Part shown: positions 1-13,455 of the stretch, in pieces
Position numbering within the stretch: the stretch's first letter is position 1
How the letters are laid out: each line of letters starts with the position of its first letter
Made by a program: the position numbers and the translations under genes
Assembly (NCBI GenBank): GCA_013396655.1
Contig: WBMV01007372.1
Location: forward strand, 182,616 to 246,615
Reading direction: 5' to 3'
Length of the DNA stretch: 64,000 nucleotides
Source of the DNA: Campylorhamphus procurvoides
Lineage: Eukaryota; Chordata; Aves; Passeriformes; Dendrocolaptidae
Notes under the pieces: generated by a model
What the model was told of the DNA's origin: nothing
The model's input: only the letters and a program-made list of their open reading frames with translations
Database searches by the model: none

Positions 1-130
1 GTTCCTAATTGCAACTGTGATTTTTAAGTGTACGTTATGTTAATTGATCTAAATGTACAAATTCCTAACTCAAAAGTGTATGTTTTTCAGTGTATGCTAC
101 ATGGGTTGATACAAATGTACAGATCCCTAA
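1..130 (+). repeat. Degenerate 60-bp tandem repeat at the window edge
   Basis: The phrase ttcctaa begins near 2 and 62 and, as tccctaa, near 124. Each copy continues with variants of gtgtatg and aaatgtaca. At least two full copies are visible and the array may extend beyond the window. Confidence 0.6.
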
Positions 131-1186
131 CTCCAAAGCACACTTTCTTAAAATTAGGATTTTAATGGTCATAACTCAGCCCTGTCACAGAAAAAAATTA
201 CTCCAAACCAAGTAGAATTGAGGAAAAAAACCCACCTATTTTCCTTCCTTTTAGGCAACAATTGACACGGTTTTCTCTGGTTCTAAACACAAGAGGAAGG
301 AGGACAAGGTTGTGTTTGGTTGGGGGTTGCTCTCCCCAGTCACTCCCATCTGTGCCGTGGATACACCCAGAGCTGAATTACACCCAAGGAACGAGCCAAG
401 CGAGACAGTTTTCAAAGCAGCCCCTGCTCAGCTCAGGGCTGTTCATTAAGGTGCTGCATTGTGCTCCAGCTTGGCTTATTAGCAGTGGAAAGGTCAGGGA
501 AAGTGAATTAATGGAAGTGCTGCACTCTCCAACATCTGACATGCAAGAGAGGAGCCTCCCTACCTACACTTCTCCTGAAAGGTACCTTCAAATTGAGGGC
601 ATGTAGGTGGCACCTGCCAAAAGTGGCATGTGAATAACATTGGCAATTTAACAAATTCTGGGAAAATACAGAGAACTGTAAAAGCAGCAATTCAACCACT
701 CAAAGCAAATGCTTGTGCTGAGATTACAGTCGAAAAAGCAGCTTTTTCACAGGGGCAGGGGGAAGGATTTAAAGCTCTTTTCTGGAGGTCTCAGCAGGGT
801 TTTGTGTCCAAAAACTCAAGGCCTGTTTGACACACAAAGTGGCCCAGGCTCACAGTTAAGCCACCTCTGCTTAAGCACTGCTGGTGGTGGAGAGACAGCT
901 TTAAAAATTAAATTTAGGCTTTGCCACTTCAGTGCTGTCCAGCAGAGCACAACGTGGACAGAGAGAAACCTTTACTACTCCCACACAGGTACAAAGGTGC
1001 ACAAGCACCATGAGATGCCCTTCACCAACCCACTCCCCATCCCAGGCCGAGCCAGGCACCAGCACAAACCCAAACTGGATCCAGTGAAACAGCTCAGTTT
1101 CCAAAATCTGTATTTTTCCAAGAGAAAGGGCTCCACAGTAGAAGTCAGCAAAGTCAAAAACCACAGAGCTCCACTTCTTTAATGTT

Positions 1187-1568
1187 CCACAGAAACATGG
1201 AATGGTTTGGGTTGGGAGGGACCTCAAAGCCCATCCAGTCCCACCCCCTGCCATGGGCAGGGACACCTTCCACCAGCCCAGGTTGCTCCAAGCCCCATCC
1301 AACCTGACTTTGGACACTTCCAGGGATGGGGCAGCCACAGCTTCTCTGTGAAACCTGTGCCAGGGCCTGCCCACTCTCCCAAGGAAAGATTTCCTCTGAA
1401 TATCTAACCTAAATCTCCCCTTCTTTTAGTCTAAATCCATTCCCCCTTGTCCTGTCACTCCAGACTCTTGCCCAAAGTCCCTCTCAGGTCTCTTGGAGCC
1501 CCTTTAGGCACTGGAAGGGGCTCTGAGGTCTCCCTGGAGCCTTTTCTTTCTCAGGCTAAACAACTCTC
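1187..1568 (-). mobile_element. CR1 LINE 3' fragment
   Basis: It starts with the reverse-complemented CR1 end (atggaatggtttgggttggga), then the ccatgggcagggacacc block, and reaches the interior segment around ctggagccttttctttctcaggct. About 380 bp. Confidence 0.9.
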
Positions 1569-2379
1569 AGAATATTAACATGAGACTATTAACTCCACTT
1601 GCCCATGGCTTCCCATCCCCTCTCCGGGCCCTTCTTCATACCACATCAGCTTCTCATCCTGAAAGCCAACACTTCCATACCCCAGGACCCCATGGAAAGC
1701 CACTCTGCTCAGCTCAGTGGTGACCAGCAACAAAAAGAACAACTGCACTGGTGTTGTGTTATCTTCCAACCCCTCTAATTTGGAAGGGATAACAATTGAA
1801 ACACATGCAAAAAAAAGCCAGCAGACTCAGAAGAACACTTTCCTGCAGAGAAATATCTTCCTGGTGAAATCCTGAGCTCGATCCCCCTCAAAGCAGTGAA
1901 AATTGAGACCCGTCTATGAACACGTTTAAAAGCATTAATAGAAAAGCAGGGAGCATTGAAGTGAAGTCACGTTCCAGCTAAACAACACTCCCATTATTGC
2001 AGCATCTGACTTTGGGAGGACAATTCAATGCTGGCAGCCTGGGCTGTAATTGCTTTTCCACCACGGGCCTCAGCTTTGCACTCGTGCCCTTCTGGGGAGG
2101 TCAGAGCGCGGCTGCAGCTCGGGAAGCAATTCTGCTCCCTGCTCCTCATTCATCCCTTTCATCCCACACCTGCATATTCATCAGGAGCTCCCTGGAACAG
2201 CCACTGCCAAGGCCACCACTAAAGCTGCTGCCTGGAGAGAGCCTTGGCCCCTCTGCTTCCCTGGGAACACAGGGATTGTTGGGGCTGGGGATCAGCTGAG
2301 CCACCAAACCTCAGGGCAAGCCCAACATGCTGCAGCCACCCCTGCAAAGAGAAGACACCACTGCCCAGGGAAGCTGTGG

Positions 2380-2380
2380 N
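2380..2380. other. Single-base N join
   Basis: One N sits between two copies of the repeated block. It is most likely a contig or gap-filling junction. Confidence 0.9.
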
Positions 2381-2551
2381 TGCTGCCTGGAGAGAGCCTT
2401 GGCCCCTCTGCTTCCCTGGGAACACAGGGATTGTTGGGGCTGGGGATCAGCTGAGCCACCAAACCTCAGGGCAAGCCCAGCACAGTGCAGCCACCCCTGC
2501 TGCAACAGCAAAGAGAAGACACCACTGCCCTGAGAAGCTGTGGCTGCTCCT

Positions 2552-2552
2552 N
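2552..2552. other. Single-base N join
   Basis: This is the second single N at a copy boundary, directly before the exact repeat of the sequence that starts at 2167. Confidence 0.9.
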
Positions 2553-2754
2553 CACCTGCATATTCATCAGGAGCTCCCTGGAACAGCCACTGCCAAGGCC
2601 ACCACTAAAGCTGCTGCCTGGAGAGAGCCTTGGCCCCTCTGCTTCCCTGGGAACACAGGGATTGTTGGGGCTGGGGATCAGCTGAGCCACCAAACCTCAG
2701 GGCAAGCCCAACATGCTGCAGCCACCCCTGCAAAGAGAAGACACCACTGCCCAG

Positions 2755-2912
2755 GGAAGCTGTGGCTGCTCCTGGATCCCTGGAAGTGTCCCAGGCCAGC
2801 TTGGACAGGACTTGGAGCAACCTGGGCTAGTGGAAGGTGTCCCTACCCACGGCAGGGGGTGGCACTGGAAGAGCTTTGAGGTCCCTTCCAACCCAAACCA
2901 TTCCGTGACTGA
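2755..2912 (+). mobile_element. CR1 LINE 3' fragment
   Basis: The sense-orientation CR1 end runs from aagctgtggctgctcc to ggtcccttccaacccaaacc. Confidence 0.88.
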
Positions 2913-5900
2913 TGAACCTGCCTCGTTTGGAGCAAACCCAAACAGGGTCACTCCAACACACCTCAATATTAGGTAAGTTTTCCTTATCCTGGTTTTAAAA
3001 GGATGGTTTGCATTCAAAAATCCAAACACCATTTACTCTAAAAGTCAGAATTAAACATCTTCATCCACAGTTATGAACTAGAACAGGCAGCAAACAGCAA
3101 CCACTTTGGTTTGTCAGGGCTGAGTCGGATTTTGGGGCCCTGCTGAGATCCCAGGAAGGCCCAAGGAGCTCCTGCACAGGCTGGGAAAGGGCTCACACCT
3201 GATACACTTTAATTACTTAACAGCCAGGGAGAGTCACTGATGCCTGCTCTGCTTTGTTCCACTGTGAAAGGCTTCTCCTGCTATTAATATTCACCAGGGG
3301 AAGCTGAAATAACATCTTGTCTCCACCTGAATACCTTGCAATTATTATGGACACACTAAATACAACGATTTTTATTCCCCCCCCCCTCAAAATACAGGGC
3401 AAAAAACACCTTCCAGCCTGCAAAGGCTCCTGCCAGAGCAGGGCTGGACCTACACTTGGAGCAGCTCTCCTTGACCAACAGCCTTTCTTGTGATGACAAC
3501 AACTTGAACACAAATAATCCCCCTGCAGCAGGAACCCAGAGGTCAGCCAAGGAGCAGAGCCCCAGGGCAGGAGCCACACACTGGAGTTATCCACTGGGAG
3601 CCTTCTCCATGGGATTCCTGGGCATGCTGGGGCTGACCTTGAACCCCTCAGTGACAGGCACTGCCCAGCTGAGCTCAGGCAGCTTTTGCTCAGCTCCCAA
3701 CACACCAAATCCCCAGCACTGCAGAAAAACCAGCCAGAACAACCCCAAAAAAGCAGCCACCAGAACAAGCCCCTGCCTCCAGCTCCATCCACACCACCAG
3801 GACTTCCAGGACAGCACCAACCTCTCCCATCCTCTCACACAAAACACAGGCAAAAAAATCTCATTTTTGTCCCTAAATTCCACTGCACAACAGCCTGTTA
3901 TTTCTACACCTGCTAAGGCTCTCCAAAAGTTGAATCCCAGCACTGAATCAAACTGTAGTCTCAGCAGATTGGGAGGTTTCTCTGCCCAAAATGAAACGTA
4001 GGTGCCATCTGTTTCAATTAGACTAATCACAAGGAGACATAATATTGGGAAACTAATAAACTTGGGGTTTTTTCAAGACATTTTGAAAGCAAAGAGGAAA
4101 GAAAGAGGACCATGATATTATTTAATACCCAGCAGCACCAACAACCTGCACAGTCTGCTGGGCAAACTTGTGCTGGAACTGCCCATGCAGGAAAGTTCAC
4201 TTTTATTTCACTGAAGTCAGGGGAAAACTTGCTATAATCAAAATTATCTTAAATTTAAAAGGCATCTCAGAACTACAGACAGCTCCCAATATATGTCAGG
4301 ACAGTACCATTTCATCACTCCATGGAATTGGCAATTTTTACCTCCAAATTTCAGAAAAATAAGGAAAGACTTTTTCAAAAGGCAAACCCAAACACTCCAC
4401 CAGGGACACAAGCACTTGCAAGGGAATAAACCAGAAAATTTGGATAGAAACAAAGTCAATATTTACCGATTCCATAGTTGAAAGCTCTTCTTAGCAGGAC
4501 ATATATTAAAATCCAACAGAGGTGTGTCCCCAAAACACTGTGTAATCTGAAAAACACAAGGAAAGGTTCATTAGGAAATGAAACCAGGGGAATTTGATTC
4601 ACAACACGCCTGCTGGATTTGGGCACAGGAAGGTTACCAAGTACAAACACTTGCCTAATCCCGAAATAAACTCCCAGATAACGAGTCTGCACAAACAGGG
4701 GAGTCCAAGAAACAGTGGAAGCTCAGCTGAGCATCCACCACATTCCATACCCTTCTGATAACAGATTATTTCTTTTTAAATCTTTTGTCTCAAGGTTTCT
4801 GTGACCATCTGTGTGGGTTCAGAGCCATTTTATTTACAAAACAAAAGGTACATCAGCCCCCAAACCGTGAGCAGCTCATGAACCAGAGACAAACAGGGCC
4901 AGAAGGAGCTCCTGTGCTGGAAAGTCACCTTCCCAAACAACTCCTGTGGAATTATCCACACCACCAGCACTCTTTCCAGGCACCCCTTTGCTCTGAACAG
5001 CAGTGCATCCACAGCAAAGCTCTAACTTGCTTTTCAACCAGCTCTCCCTGTACTTTCAAGGCTATTTTTCCAGCTACAAATTCCTGAGGCCAGGCAGGAA
5101 CCAGGAGGAGCTCTGGGCACCCACGGCCAGGGGGAATGACATCCATTAACTGGCACATGAAAGGGCTGGCACATTCCAAGCCCAACCCCTGCCCTGCTCA
5201 CGTTCCCAGGCTGGAGGAGCCGGCTCTGCTCCATCCTGGGAGTCCCCCAGCTCTGCCCAGCTCCCACCACCACGTCTGCTCAGGAATAAATCCCCCCTGG
5301 GGCACAACAAGCCAGTCTGTGCCAGAGAGATTCCCACAAGAGTCCCAGTCGTGCCCTGCAGAGGGGAGGGATTTTGGGTGGCACAGTTTGGTGGGAACCT
5401 GCACGAGTCATGGGAGAAAGGACAAGTCTGAACTACAAATAAGCCCATGTGAGGGTTTGCAGTGTGGAAGGGCAGAGCTTGAACAGAACCACATCTAAAA
5501 CACTGTCTTCTCCCAGAGTTTTGTGTCCATGACAAACCCAAACACCTCCTGACAGCACCACAGCTTGCTCCTGCCTGGGAAGGACTCACAAATATCCGGA
5601 AAGAGCCAAGGTACCCTCTAAGCAAAACCTGAATTCCTTCAAATGGTGCCATTTACCAGCAAAGCCTGACCCTCAGCTCCACTGCCTGGGGAGGCAGGTC
5701 AGGAGGGGAACTCTGAGCACAGAAATGAGCTGCTGATGCTCTGCAGGTACCTCTGCTGAGCCTGGAGCTGCCAGGGGGGCAGGAACCTGAGGCACTGGGA
5801 GCACTGGCCCTTCCCCAGTCCAGCTCAGGTTCCTCTGCCCTGCACCAGGAGGGGAAAGGCTGAACTGCCAGCTCCACATCCTGCTCATCTGGGGCCAAAT

Positions 5901-6283
5901 CCCCCAAAATGCCACATCCCTTCCCATCTCCAGACACTGCAAACCACACAATGACCAACCCCTGCTTCAGCTGACAGTGGAAAAACCTGGATTGCTCCCA
6001 GACTACCTTTCCTTCTAAAAACAGAAGTGCCAAAACTAATTTTATGCCCAAAACTTCATGGTCAGAGCAAAGTTATAAGATGGAAACTACAAAGTACAAA
6101 ACCTACTCTTTCCAGCTTTTATTTGCTCCATTTTCAGCTGCCTCTCCCAAAGTGCTCAAGATTCCTCAACTCCAAGCCCACCCTGACTCCTCACACCTCC
6201 ACAGGCTCATGGGCTTCCTCCCCCTCTCACACTTCCTGAGAACACTCAGTTATTTGTGTTCTTTCCCCAAGCCCTCTCACACA

Positions 6284-6350
6284 ATCATTTATGTTGGAAG
6301 AGACCTCCAAGACCATCGAGTCCAAGAACCTTGGCCAACCAGCCCATGGC
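6284..6350 (-). mobile_element. Short CR1 3' fragment
   Basis: The phrase atgttggaagagacctccaa followed by gaccatcgagtccaa is a CR1 end of a different subfamily from the common one here. Confidence 0.7.
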
Positions 6351-8382
6351 CCTGAGCCCTCTCCCACTGACAGCTCCACTGTGGGGCTCCCCAACCACTA
6401 CTTTTACACCATGTTTTATCTATTATTCCTCTCCCAAAATCCACCTGCACAACTTCCAGGCCCAGCTCCTCCCACCACGCTCCAGAGCCCGACACTTCTT
6501 TGAAGAGCATCAGGTTCAGTTCCCTGTAACATTCTCACACTGGGACCAGCCTTGCAGAGCTCATGACAATGTTATCATTTATTGCTGATTGTCACCTCAC
6601 AAACAGCTCCTCTGATGGAGCTGCATTTGGACACCTGCCTTCCAAAAACCATCCAGGACAGAGAGACAGTGGAGGAGATGGGGAACCCTGGGAGAGCCTT
6701 GTTTGTTTTGGGAATCTTTCCCTCCCCAGTGAGGAGCTGAAGGGAAGATGTCCAGATGAGCCACACAGCTGCATCCAGGGCAGAGCTGCCTCCAGCTGAG
6801 CCAAGGGATTTCTTGGGAACCTCAGGGAAAAGGAGCAGGCCAAAATAAACCCAAAAACCCAGAGGAACATGCAGAAGCACATGACCATGGCTCAAGAAAA
6901 GAATCCTGAAGCAGGTAAACCTCAGACAAGCAAAATGGAAGTTTTCTGATATTTTTCTTTGAGGAGAGCAGGAGATCCATGGCTACCTTTTCCAGCTGGA
7001 TTCCCCTTTCCATTCCTGCTGCTTTGGGGTAGGGAGTGGTATTTGGATTCAAAGTCAGACTCGCATCAATTCAGATTTTCTGGTGATCCAGAACTAAGAA
7101 GCGTAACAGAATTTCCAGACGAAATTTAGATTCTGGTTTAAACCAACTTCTGAATGGAAAAAAAATCTCCAGGGAGTAGGGGAGCCTTTTTTTCCACAGC
7201 ACTCATCTGCTTCCCTCCCAATAATTCCAGGAAGAGACAGAATTTCAATGAGCATCTCTCTGAGGGCTCCAGTGAAAATACACCCAGGGGAGCACAGGGG
7301 ACACACGGAGCTCCTGCACTCAGAGCAGCTCCATCTCCTCCCATACAGAACCAGGGGGAACAAGGACAGCAAATCTGAAGGGAGGGGGAAAGTGTTTAAA
7401 TCCTATTACAATTCCAGAACCTGAGAAAAAGGAGATTTGGGAGAGGCAGAAGGATCCACAGCACCACAAACCCCACGGGCTTATTATCAATGATACTTCT
7501 TCCATAAATACCCACAGGTTCCTTCTGCAGCAACAGGGATTCTATTCTTGCCTGCTCACAGCACCCAACTCAGATAAGAATCCCAATACCAAGTGTTGGA
7601 GTTGGGGAAAGAAGGCAAAGTGCCACCTGGACAGAAATAGCACAGAAATTCCTGTCTCAGTTTTGCTCACCTCATCCCAGAGAGGTCCAAGAAAGCTTTC
7701 CTGACACCTCAAGGGACAGAGTGAATAAAGATTATCACATTTGTGGGAATTTCACTCAGAAAAGCACCCCCAGATCTGTCCACACAGCTCAGGGCTCCAT
7801 GGAAAGAGGAGGAGAAGGTGTTGTGGAGGAGATCCAAAAGCAGGGTCAGGAGAGGTAGGGCTGTTTTCAAGGAATGCCCATAAATTAGAGATAAATACCC
7901 AAGTGCAGAGCCCCCCAGGCTATCAGCAGCTCCCAGCCCAGCCATCTCCAGGCACACACACAAACTGTCATTTCCACAGCTGCTCCCACCCTGTACTCAG
8001 GGATTCCCAGCAACAGGGCGAGCTCCAGGAACTGCCTTTCACCACAACTTCCCAATATTTCCACTGCACTCACAGCCCAGCTATGCTCAAACAGCACCAA
8101 CTACCCAAGTGAAAAGCCAAAGCACAGAGAGAACTCAAAAAAACCTTTCAGTGTTTGATTGGGACAAAATTGTAGCATCAAGTAAAATTTAATTTGATGG
8201 TTTTCATAACTGAAGTAGGTGATATATTCTTGGTCCTAAAGCTCTTTCAATTTTGCCCTTAAAATTATAGGTATGCTAATAGGTATGCAGTTTTTAAAGC
8301 TCCTGTTGTCTGTGCCCCTTGATAAAAAACACAAAATAACCTGGCACTGCCCTTAAAAACACAGACCAAGACATTTGTGTGA

Positions 8383-8568
8383 GTGAATCCCAGAATAGTT
8401 TAGGCTGGAAGGATCTCAAAGCCCATCCCATCCCACCCCTGCCATGGGCAGGGACACCTCCCACTAGCCCAAGTTGCTCCAAGCCCTGTCCAACCTGGCC
8501 TTGGACACTTCCAGGGATGGGGCAGCCACGGCTTCTCTGCCCAACCTCGGACAGGGCCTCACCACAAT
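8383..8568 (-). mobile_element. CR1 LINE 3' fragment
   Basis: The reverse-complemented CR1 end starts at cccagaatagtttaggctgg and includes the tgccatgggcagggacacc and cttccagggatggggcagcc blocks. Confidence 0.9.
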
Positions 8569-9284
8569 AAGTATTTTCAACATCTTTCACATATTCCTTA
8601 AGATCTGTGCAAAAAAAAAAGGCATTTAAACCCTTTTATACTACACACATTAAGCTAAAAATCTAATCATCAGCAGAAGCTGAACGTTTCTTGTAACCAC
8701 ACAAGAGGCAGCTGAGCAAGGAACTCTGAATTGCTGGACATGCCAACATCACTACTGGTTATCTGCTCTCTTCATATCAGGTATTTAAAGAGTAACTCAG
8801 AATTGCCAACCTCTAGAACCACCTATCACTTCTGAAAAGATCCACAAAAGCAGCCTGAAAGGTGCTTGGCAGGGCAAAACCTGGTGCTGTCAGCAGCCCC
8901 TGAGCTCCAAACACCTGCAGGAGCTCAGAGGTTCTTGGTGTGTTGTGGCACAGGAGCCAAACAAGCCCCAACAGCTTCCACTGAACCAGACACTCCAATT
9001 CTGTGCACACAGTTCTGAGAGCTGCAAACACAGGGACATGTTCATGTTCCCTCCCTCCTCCTTCCCCCTGACCCCCCTTCTGCAGCTCCTCCAAGGAGTG
9101 GAAGATCTGAAGTCAAAACAGAGCTGTGGGGGTTGCTCTGCAGCCTTGGGGCAGCTCAAGGCTGCACCACAACCACAGGCAGGATGGGCTGAGGACACTG
9201 CTCTCCATCATTTAGTCTGCCCAAGGTTCAAAGAAACTCCCCCAGTTTTAAAAATGTGAAATGCCTTAAAGGTTATGGGCTTTT

Positions 9285-9456
9285 ATCCCAGAATATTTAA
9301 GGTTGGAAAAGCCCTCCCAGCCCACAGAGCCCACCTTGTACCCCAGCTCAGAGCTCTGAGTGCCATGGCCAGTCCTTCCCTGGGCACTCCAACCCTTCCT
9401 GGGCAGCCCCTGCCAAGGCCTGACCACCCTTTCCAGGCAGAAATTAGTCCTGAATC
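9285..9456 (-). mobile_element. CR1 LINE 3' fragment, divergent subfamily
   Basis: It contains agaatatttaaggttggaaaa, then ctgggcagcccctgccaag and gcctgaccaccctttcc, typical of an older CR1 subfamily. Confidence 0.8.
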
Positions 9457-10894
9457 CACCAGCAAATGGGTAAAGAAGTTTTAATGACAAGAGCAGCACT
9501 TGCCTTACAAAAGCAGGAATTTCCATCAAGGGACCTCTCTGTCATGGATGGAAACAAGAAAAAGGTTCAACACCCAAAAACAACTGTCCACTGCCCCTTC
9601 AGCAGCCCAGGGAGCCACAGGCACCCCTGTGTGTCAGCCCCAATGCTCCAAATAACCCTCCAGACCTTGCCATTTTTCATTTTTGGAGCTCCAGTATGAA
9701 ATGCAGTTCCCCAATGCTGGATCCTTCCAGCCTGGCTGAATCCCTTCCAAAAAGATGCAACATCAGGCTCATTTCTTTATGACATGACCTGCACGTGCAA
9801 AGCCAAGATGCTCTGTCTGGCTCTGGGAAAACACCTCATTATTAGTGGGACACAGGGAAATTAAGAGCCACATTAACCCGTGAGAACGTGCTCCCAAAAA
9901 CCCCTCAGTGCAGACCAGCAGCAGATCTGCTCTCAAACCACCTGAACTGGTTCACCAGCCAGCCAGAAACTTCATCATCATCACCTACAGAACCCTCCAG
10001 CTGTTTATTTTAGCACAGAGTAAGGTCTTGGTTCCTGAGCCATTTGGAAAACACAGGGTTGGTGGGGGTGTGGATATTCCAAGCAGAGCTGATCCACCAT
10101 CAGGTTCAGTTCACATGGAAACAAGCAGGAAAAAAAAGTGCCCTCTGTATCCTGAATATTTGCTGAGCCCCACCTGAGAAGTAGTAAATATCCAACCCAA
10201 TTATTTCAGTCAGACAACACAAAGACAGTGAGAATAACAAAGCTTGTGTACTGCAGCAAACACAGACATGTAATATTCAGGGCATCATCACAGGTGAAAG
10301 TCACACACAAAAGGCTTCCAGGTCCACACAAAAACCAATATATACTAAGTTTAAGTTAAAGCTGGGAGGCTCAGAAAACAAATGCTCTTCCTGGGTATAA
10401 AACCAAGACAGAATAAAGGAAAACTAGTGAGGAATAAAGCAAATAAAGTCAACAGCATGAGCAGTAGGGTACCCAGATGCTGACAAACAAAGGTTTATGG
10501 GAAAACTAAAATTAATCAAGTATTAGAAACACATACATTCAATAGCTACAGAATAAAAGTCTGCAACAAAAACCAGCCTGGAGATTACTCAATTCCTGCC
10601 CACAGGTACCTGTAAAAGAATTGCTACAGATTCAGCTGGCAAACAAATGGAGCTGCCAGGTTTCCAGCTTCAGAATCACTAAAGATCACTCTCTGCACTT
10701 AAAATAATCCCAGTGGCCCAGGGGAATTTCTCCCATTTGAGGTCTGAATGAAGCACAAACTGACACACCAAAGGGGACACTCAGAGGTGAGTTCTGGACA
10801 CAGACAAAAGGAGCACCCATCTCTGAGAGCTCAAAGAGTCCCCCATGTTCTTTAGCCAAGCTAGAAAATCCTGAAGCTCCAATTTGTCCTAATC

Positions 10895-10995
10895 AATCAT
10901 GGAAAGCTTTGTGTTGGAGGGGACCTCACAGCTCATCTTGTCCCACTCCCCAGGTTGCTCCAACCTGGCCTTGGACACATCCAGGGCTGGGGATT
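10895..10995 (-). mobile_element. Short CR1 3' fragment
   Basis: A diverged CR1 end (aatcatggaaagctttgtg, gttgctccaacctggcc) with an internal deletion. Confidence 0.75.
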
Positions 10996-13065
10996 AAGCC
11001 CCAAAATGTTGGTTTTCATCACTAAAGGCAAGAAGGATGTTCTGTGGAATTAGAGCAGCAATTTAAAGAGAGCTCATAGCTGCTCTCATAGTTCAGGTAC
11101 CTTCTCCTTTCCACTCCTCCTGAATAAGAGCCTGAGGTGGGACAAACATCCTTCCTGTCTCCAGACTGAAACCCTTCCTGTGACTTTACCATGAAATTCC
11201 ACTCAATTCCTTCTCCATGTTCTCCTAAGGGAGGGAGGAGGGTAAACAATGCTCCTGGATCCAGACAAGCTCCACTTTATTTTAAACATGAATCTGCATT
11301 TCTCCCTCCGTGCTCACTTCTAACACACCAAGAAAACACAGACCATTTCTCAGAAGTGACAGACACATTTGTCACCCCTGCAGTCCCAGAGATTTGCATT
11401 CATGCAATTTGGTGGTAAATTGGATCCAGGTTACTATTAATACCTGAACTATTTCCTTTCCTCCCTGAACGCTGATTGGTGGAAAGGATGCAAACATTCC
11501 AATTTAAAGCACACTAATTAGCCAAGGAGGAGTCAAGGAAGTCACTGCTTAGCCTTCAAGAACAGACACAGCCTCCTTCAAAGAGGAAAAACACAGCAAA
11601 CTCATCCATGCACTGCATTCCAGGCGGATCCAAACAGGGGAATAAAACATTATAAACAGACACTTCAACAACTCAGATATGGGTTTTTTAGGAATATTCA
11701 GGTGTCACTCAGAGCCCACACAAGGAGCACAATCCAGGAGGTCCCCAGAAAGCAGCATGAAAAATGTCATTGTAGAACGTGCTCAGGTCTTCAGTTCCCG
11801 AGTCACAAACTCCTTACAACCACCTCAAATTACACAGCAAGGGAAGAGCTGAAAGGAAGCACCTCCTTGATTTCCACACACCATCCCTCCCCTATTGTCT
11901 GGGGCCTGGCAAGTTGAGGTCAGAATAAAAAGATTCCTTCAAAACCCCACATACATTGAAACTGATTTTTTTCCCCCTTCTATTCTAAGCCCTGCAGAGG
12001 TTTAAGTAGCAGTTGTCATTATTAATGGGGCTCCTCCCCTCCCAGTTTCCACTCTCCTGAGGAAGGAGCAGCCTGGCAGCACCAGATCCAGGGGAGAAGG
12101 GGCTGCTGCCCTTTCACTCAGGTACAGAAATCCAGCCTGGAAAGGGTGTGAGGAGGGCACAGCCCCCTCTCAGCCACACACAGGCTCAGAGAGCACTGCT
12201 GAATAATGAAATAAGGAAATGTGATAAGGAATAATAATAAAATCAGGAAGTCAGACGTGTCTGTGCCCCTTGAGGTGCCCCAGCCCCTGAGAGGGGCTCG
12301 AGGGCTGTGGGTTCCCAAGCAGGGAGGGCTCTGGCCCTGCTCAGCTGCTGAATCCCAGCTTGTCCATAAATCAGCTGAACCTGCCAGCCCAGCAGAAACC
12401 CTCCTGGTCTCCCTCTTCCCACTGCTCTCCTGGCTCCAAAGCAGCCTCACCCCCAGCAGCAGGACCACGAAACACACCCCAGGCAAATCCACAAACACCC
12501 GGGGAAAGGGCACATCCCTCCCTTCCAACACTCGGCCGTGCAAACAAACAGCACAGGGGGTGGCAAGGAAAGCGCTCAGAGGACAAAAGGACAGAGGCAG
12601 GATTAAACCAGGGCCCTTGATCCCCGGCCAAATGGCCGACCCAGAAGCCCACGCAACCTCCAGAGCCAACTGAAAATCCTGAGTGTGCTATACTTTAGGT
12701 TATAAAATCATATTTAGACACACATTGGAAGCGTTCTTTGCTCTGCTGGTGGCTAAAAACAATTCCTTTGTCATCAAATCTTGCTCCAGCGCGCTGACGT
12801 GACGTTTTTAACTCAGGAAATAAGATAATTATGGTTCAAGGTAAACAACTACAACTGTGCATCATAAACAGTTTCTAATTTTAAGCCTGAGTCCCTCTAA
12901 TGCCATCCATATTTTAAAGACAGTTTCCTTACAAATGGTTGAGGTTGTCTGAGCAGTTTGTGACTGAGCCTGGGCTGGTGAGCAGCAGCTGCAGGTCCTG
13001 GGGAAACACAGACTGGTGGAGAGCAGGTAAAAGTCCAGCAGACACAGCAAGTGAGCTCCTCTGTC

Positions 13066-13455
13066 AGCACCATGGAATGGTGTGGGTTGGAAGGGATCTC
13101 AAATCCCATCCAGTCCCACCCCCTGCCATGGGCAGGGACACCTTCCACCAGCCCAGGTTGCTCCAAGCCCCATCCAACCCAGCCTTGGACATTTCCAGGG
13201 ATTCAGGGGCAGCTTCTCTGCCCAACCTGTGCCAGGACCTCATCACTCTCACAGAGTTCCTCCAAATATCTAACCTAAATCTCCCCTTCTTTTAGTTTAA
13301 AGCCATTCCCCCTTGTCCTGTCCCTCCACTCCTTGTTCAAAGTCCCTCTCCAGCCCTCTTGGAGCCCCTCTGGGCACTGGAAGGGGCTCCAAGGTCTGCC
13401 CAGAACCTTCTCTTCTTCAGGCTGAATAAGCCCAGCTCTCCCAGCCTGTCAAGGT
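13066..13455 (-). mobile_element. CR1 LINE 3' fragment
   Basis: About 390 bp from catggaatggtgtgggttgg to the segment ending ccagcctgtcaaggtaa. Close in sequence and extent to the copy at 1187. Confidence 0.9.

Larger units (their letters stand above)
2167..2765 (+). repeat. Triplicated block joined by single Ns
   Basis: Bases 2167-2379 and 2553-2765 appear identical over 213 bp. Between them 2381-2551 is a third, partly different version that starts inside the unit and carries small insertions. Single N characters at 2380 and 2552 mark the joins. The last bases of the unit run into a plus-strand CR1 end. Confidence 0.9.
131..9284. other. Non-coding DNA, probable ANKRD11 5' intron (left part)
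   Basis: Apart from the CR1 pieces and the triplicated block listed separately, this is unique sequence with many short open frames on both strands and no recognisable protein. The gene assignment rests only on the gene order known next to SPG7. Confidence 0.5.

Noticed and set aside
2244..2879. 211-codon open frame over the triplicated block
   Set aside because: It is produced by repeating the same block with single Ns and running into CR1; there is no protein similarity.
12118..12673. Overlapping open frames of 150-183 codons on both strands
   Set aside because: No recognisable homology and overlapping frames of similar length on both strands; chance in a stop-poor stretch.
13066..13455. 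Repeated blocks that resemble a dispersed gene family
   Set aside because: The blocks shared with many other positions are CR1 retroposon ends, not gene copies.
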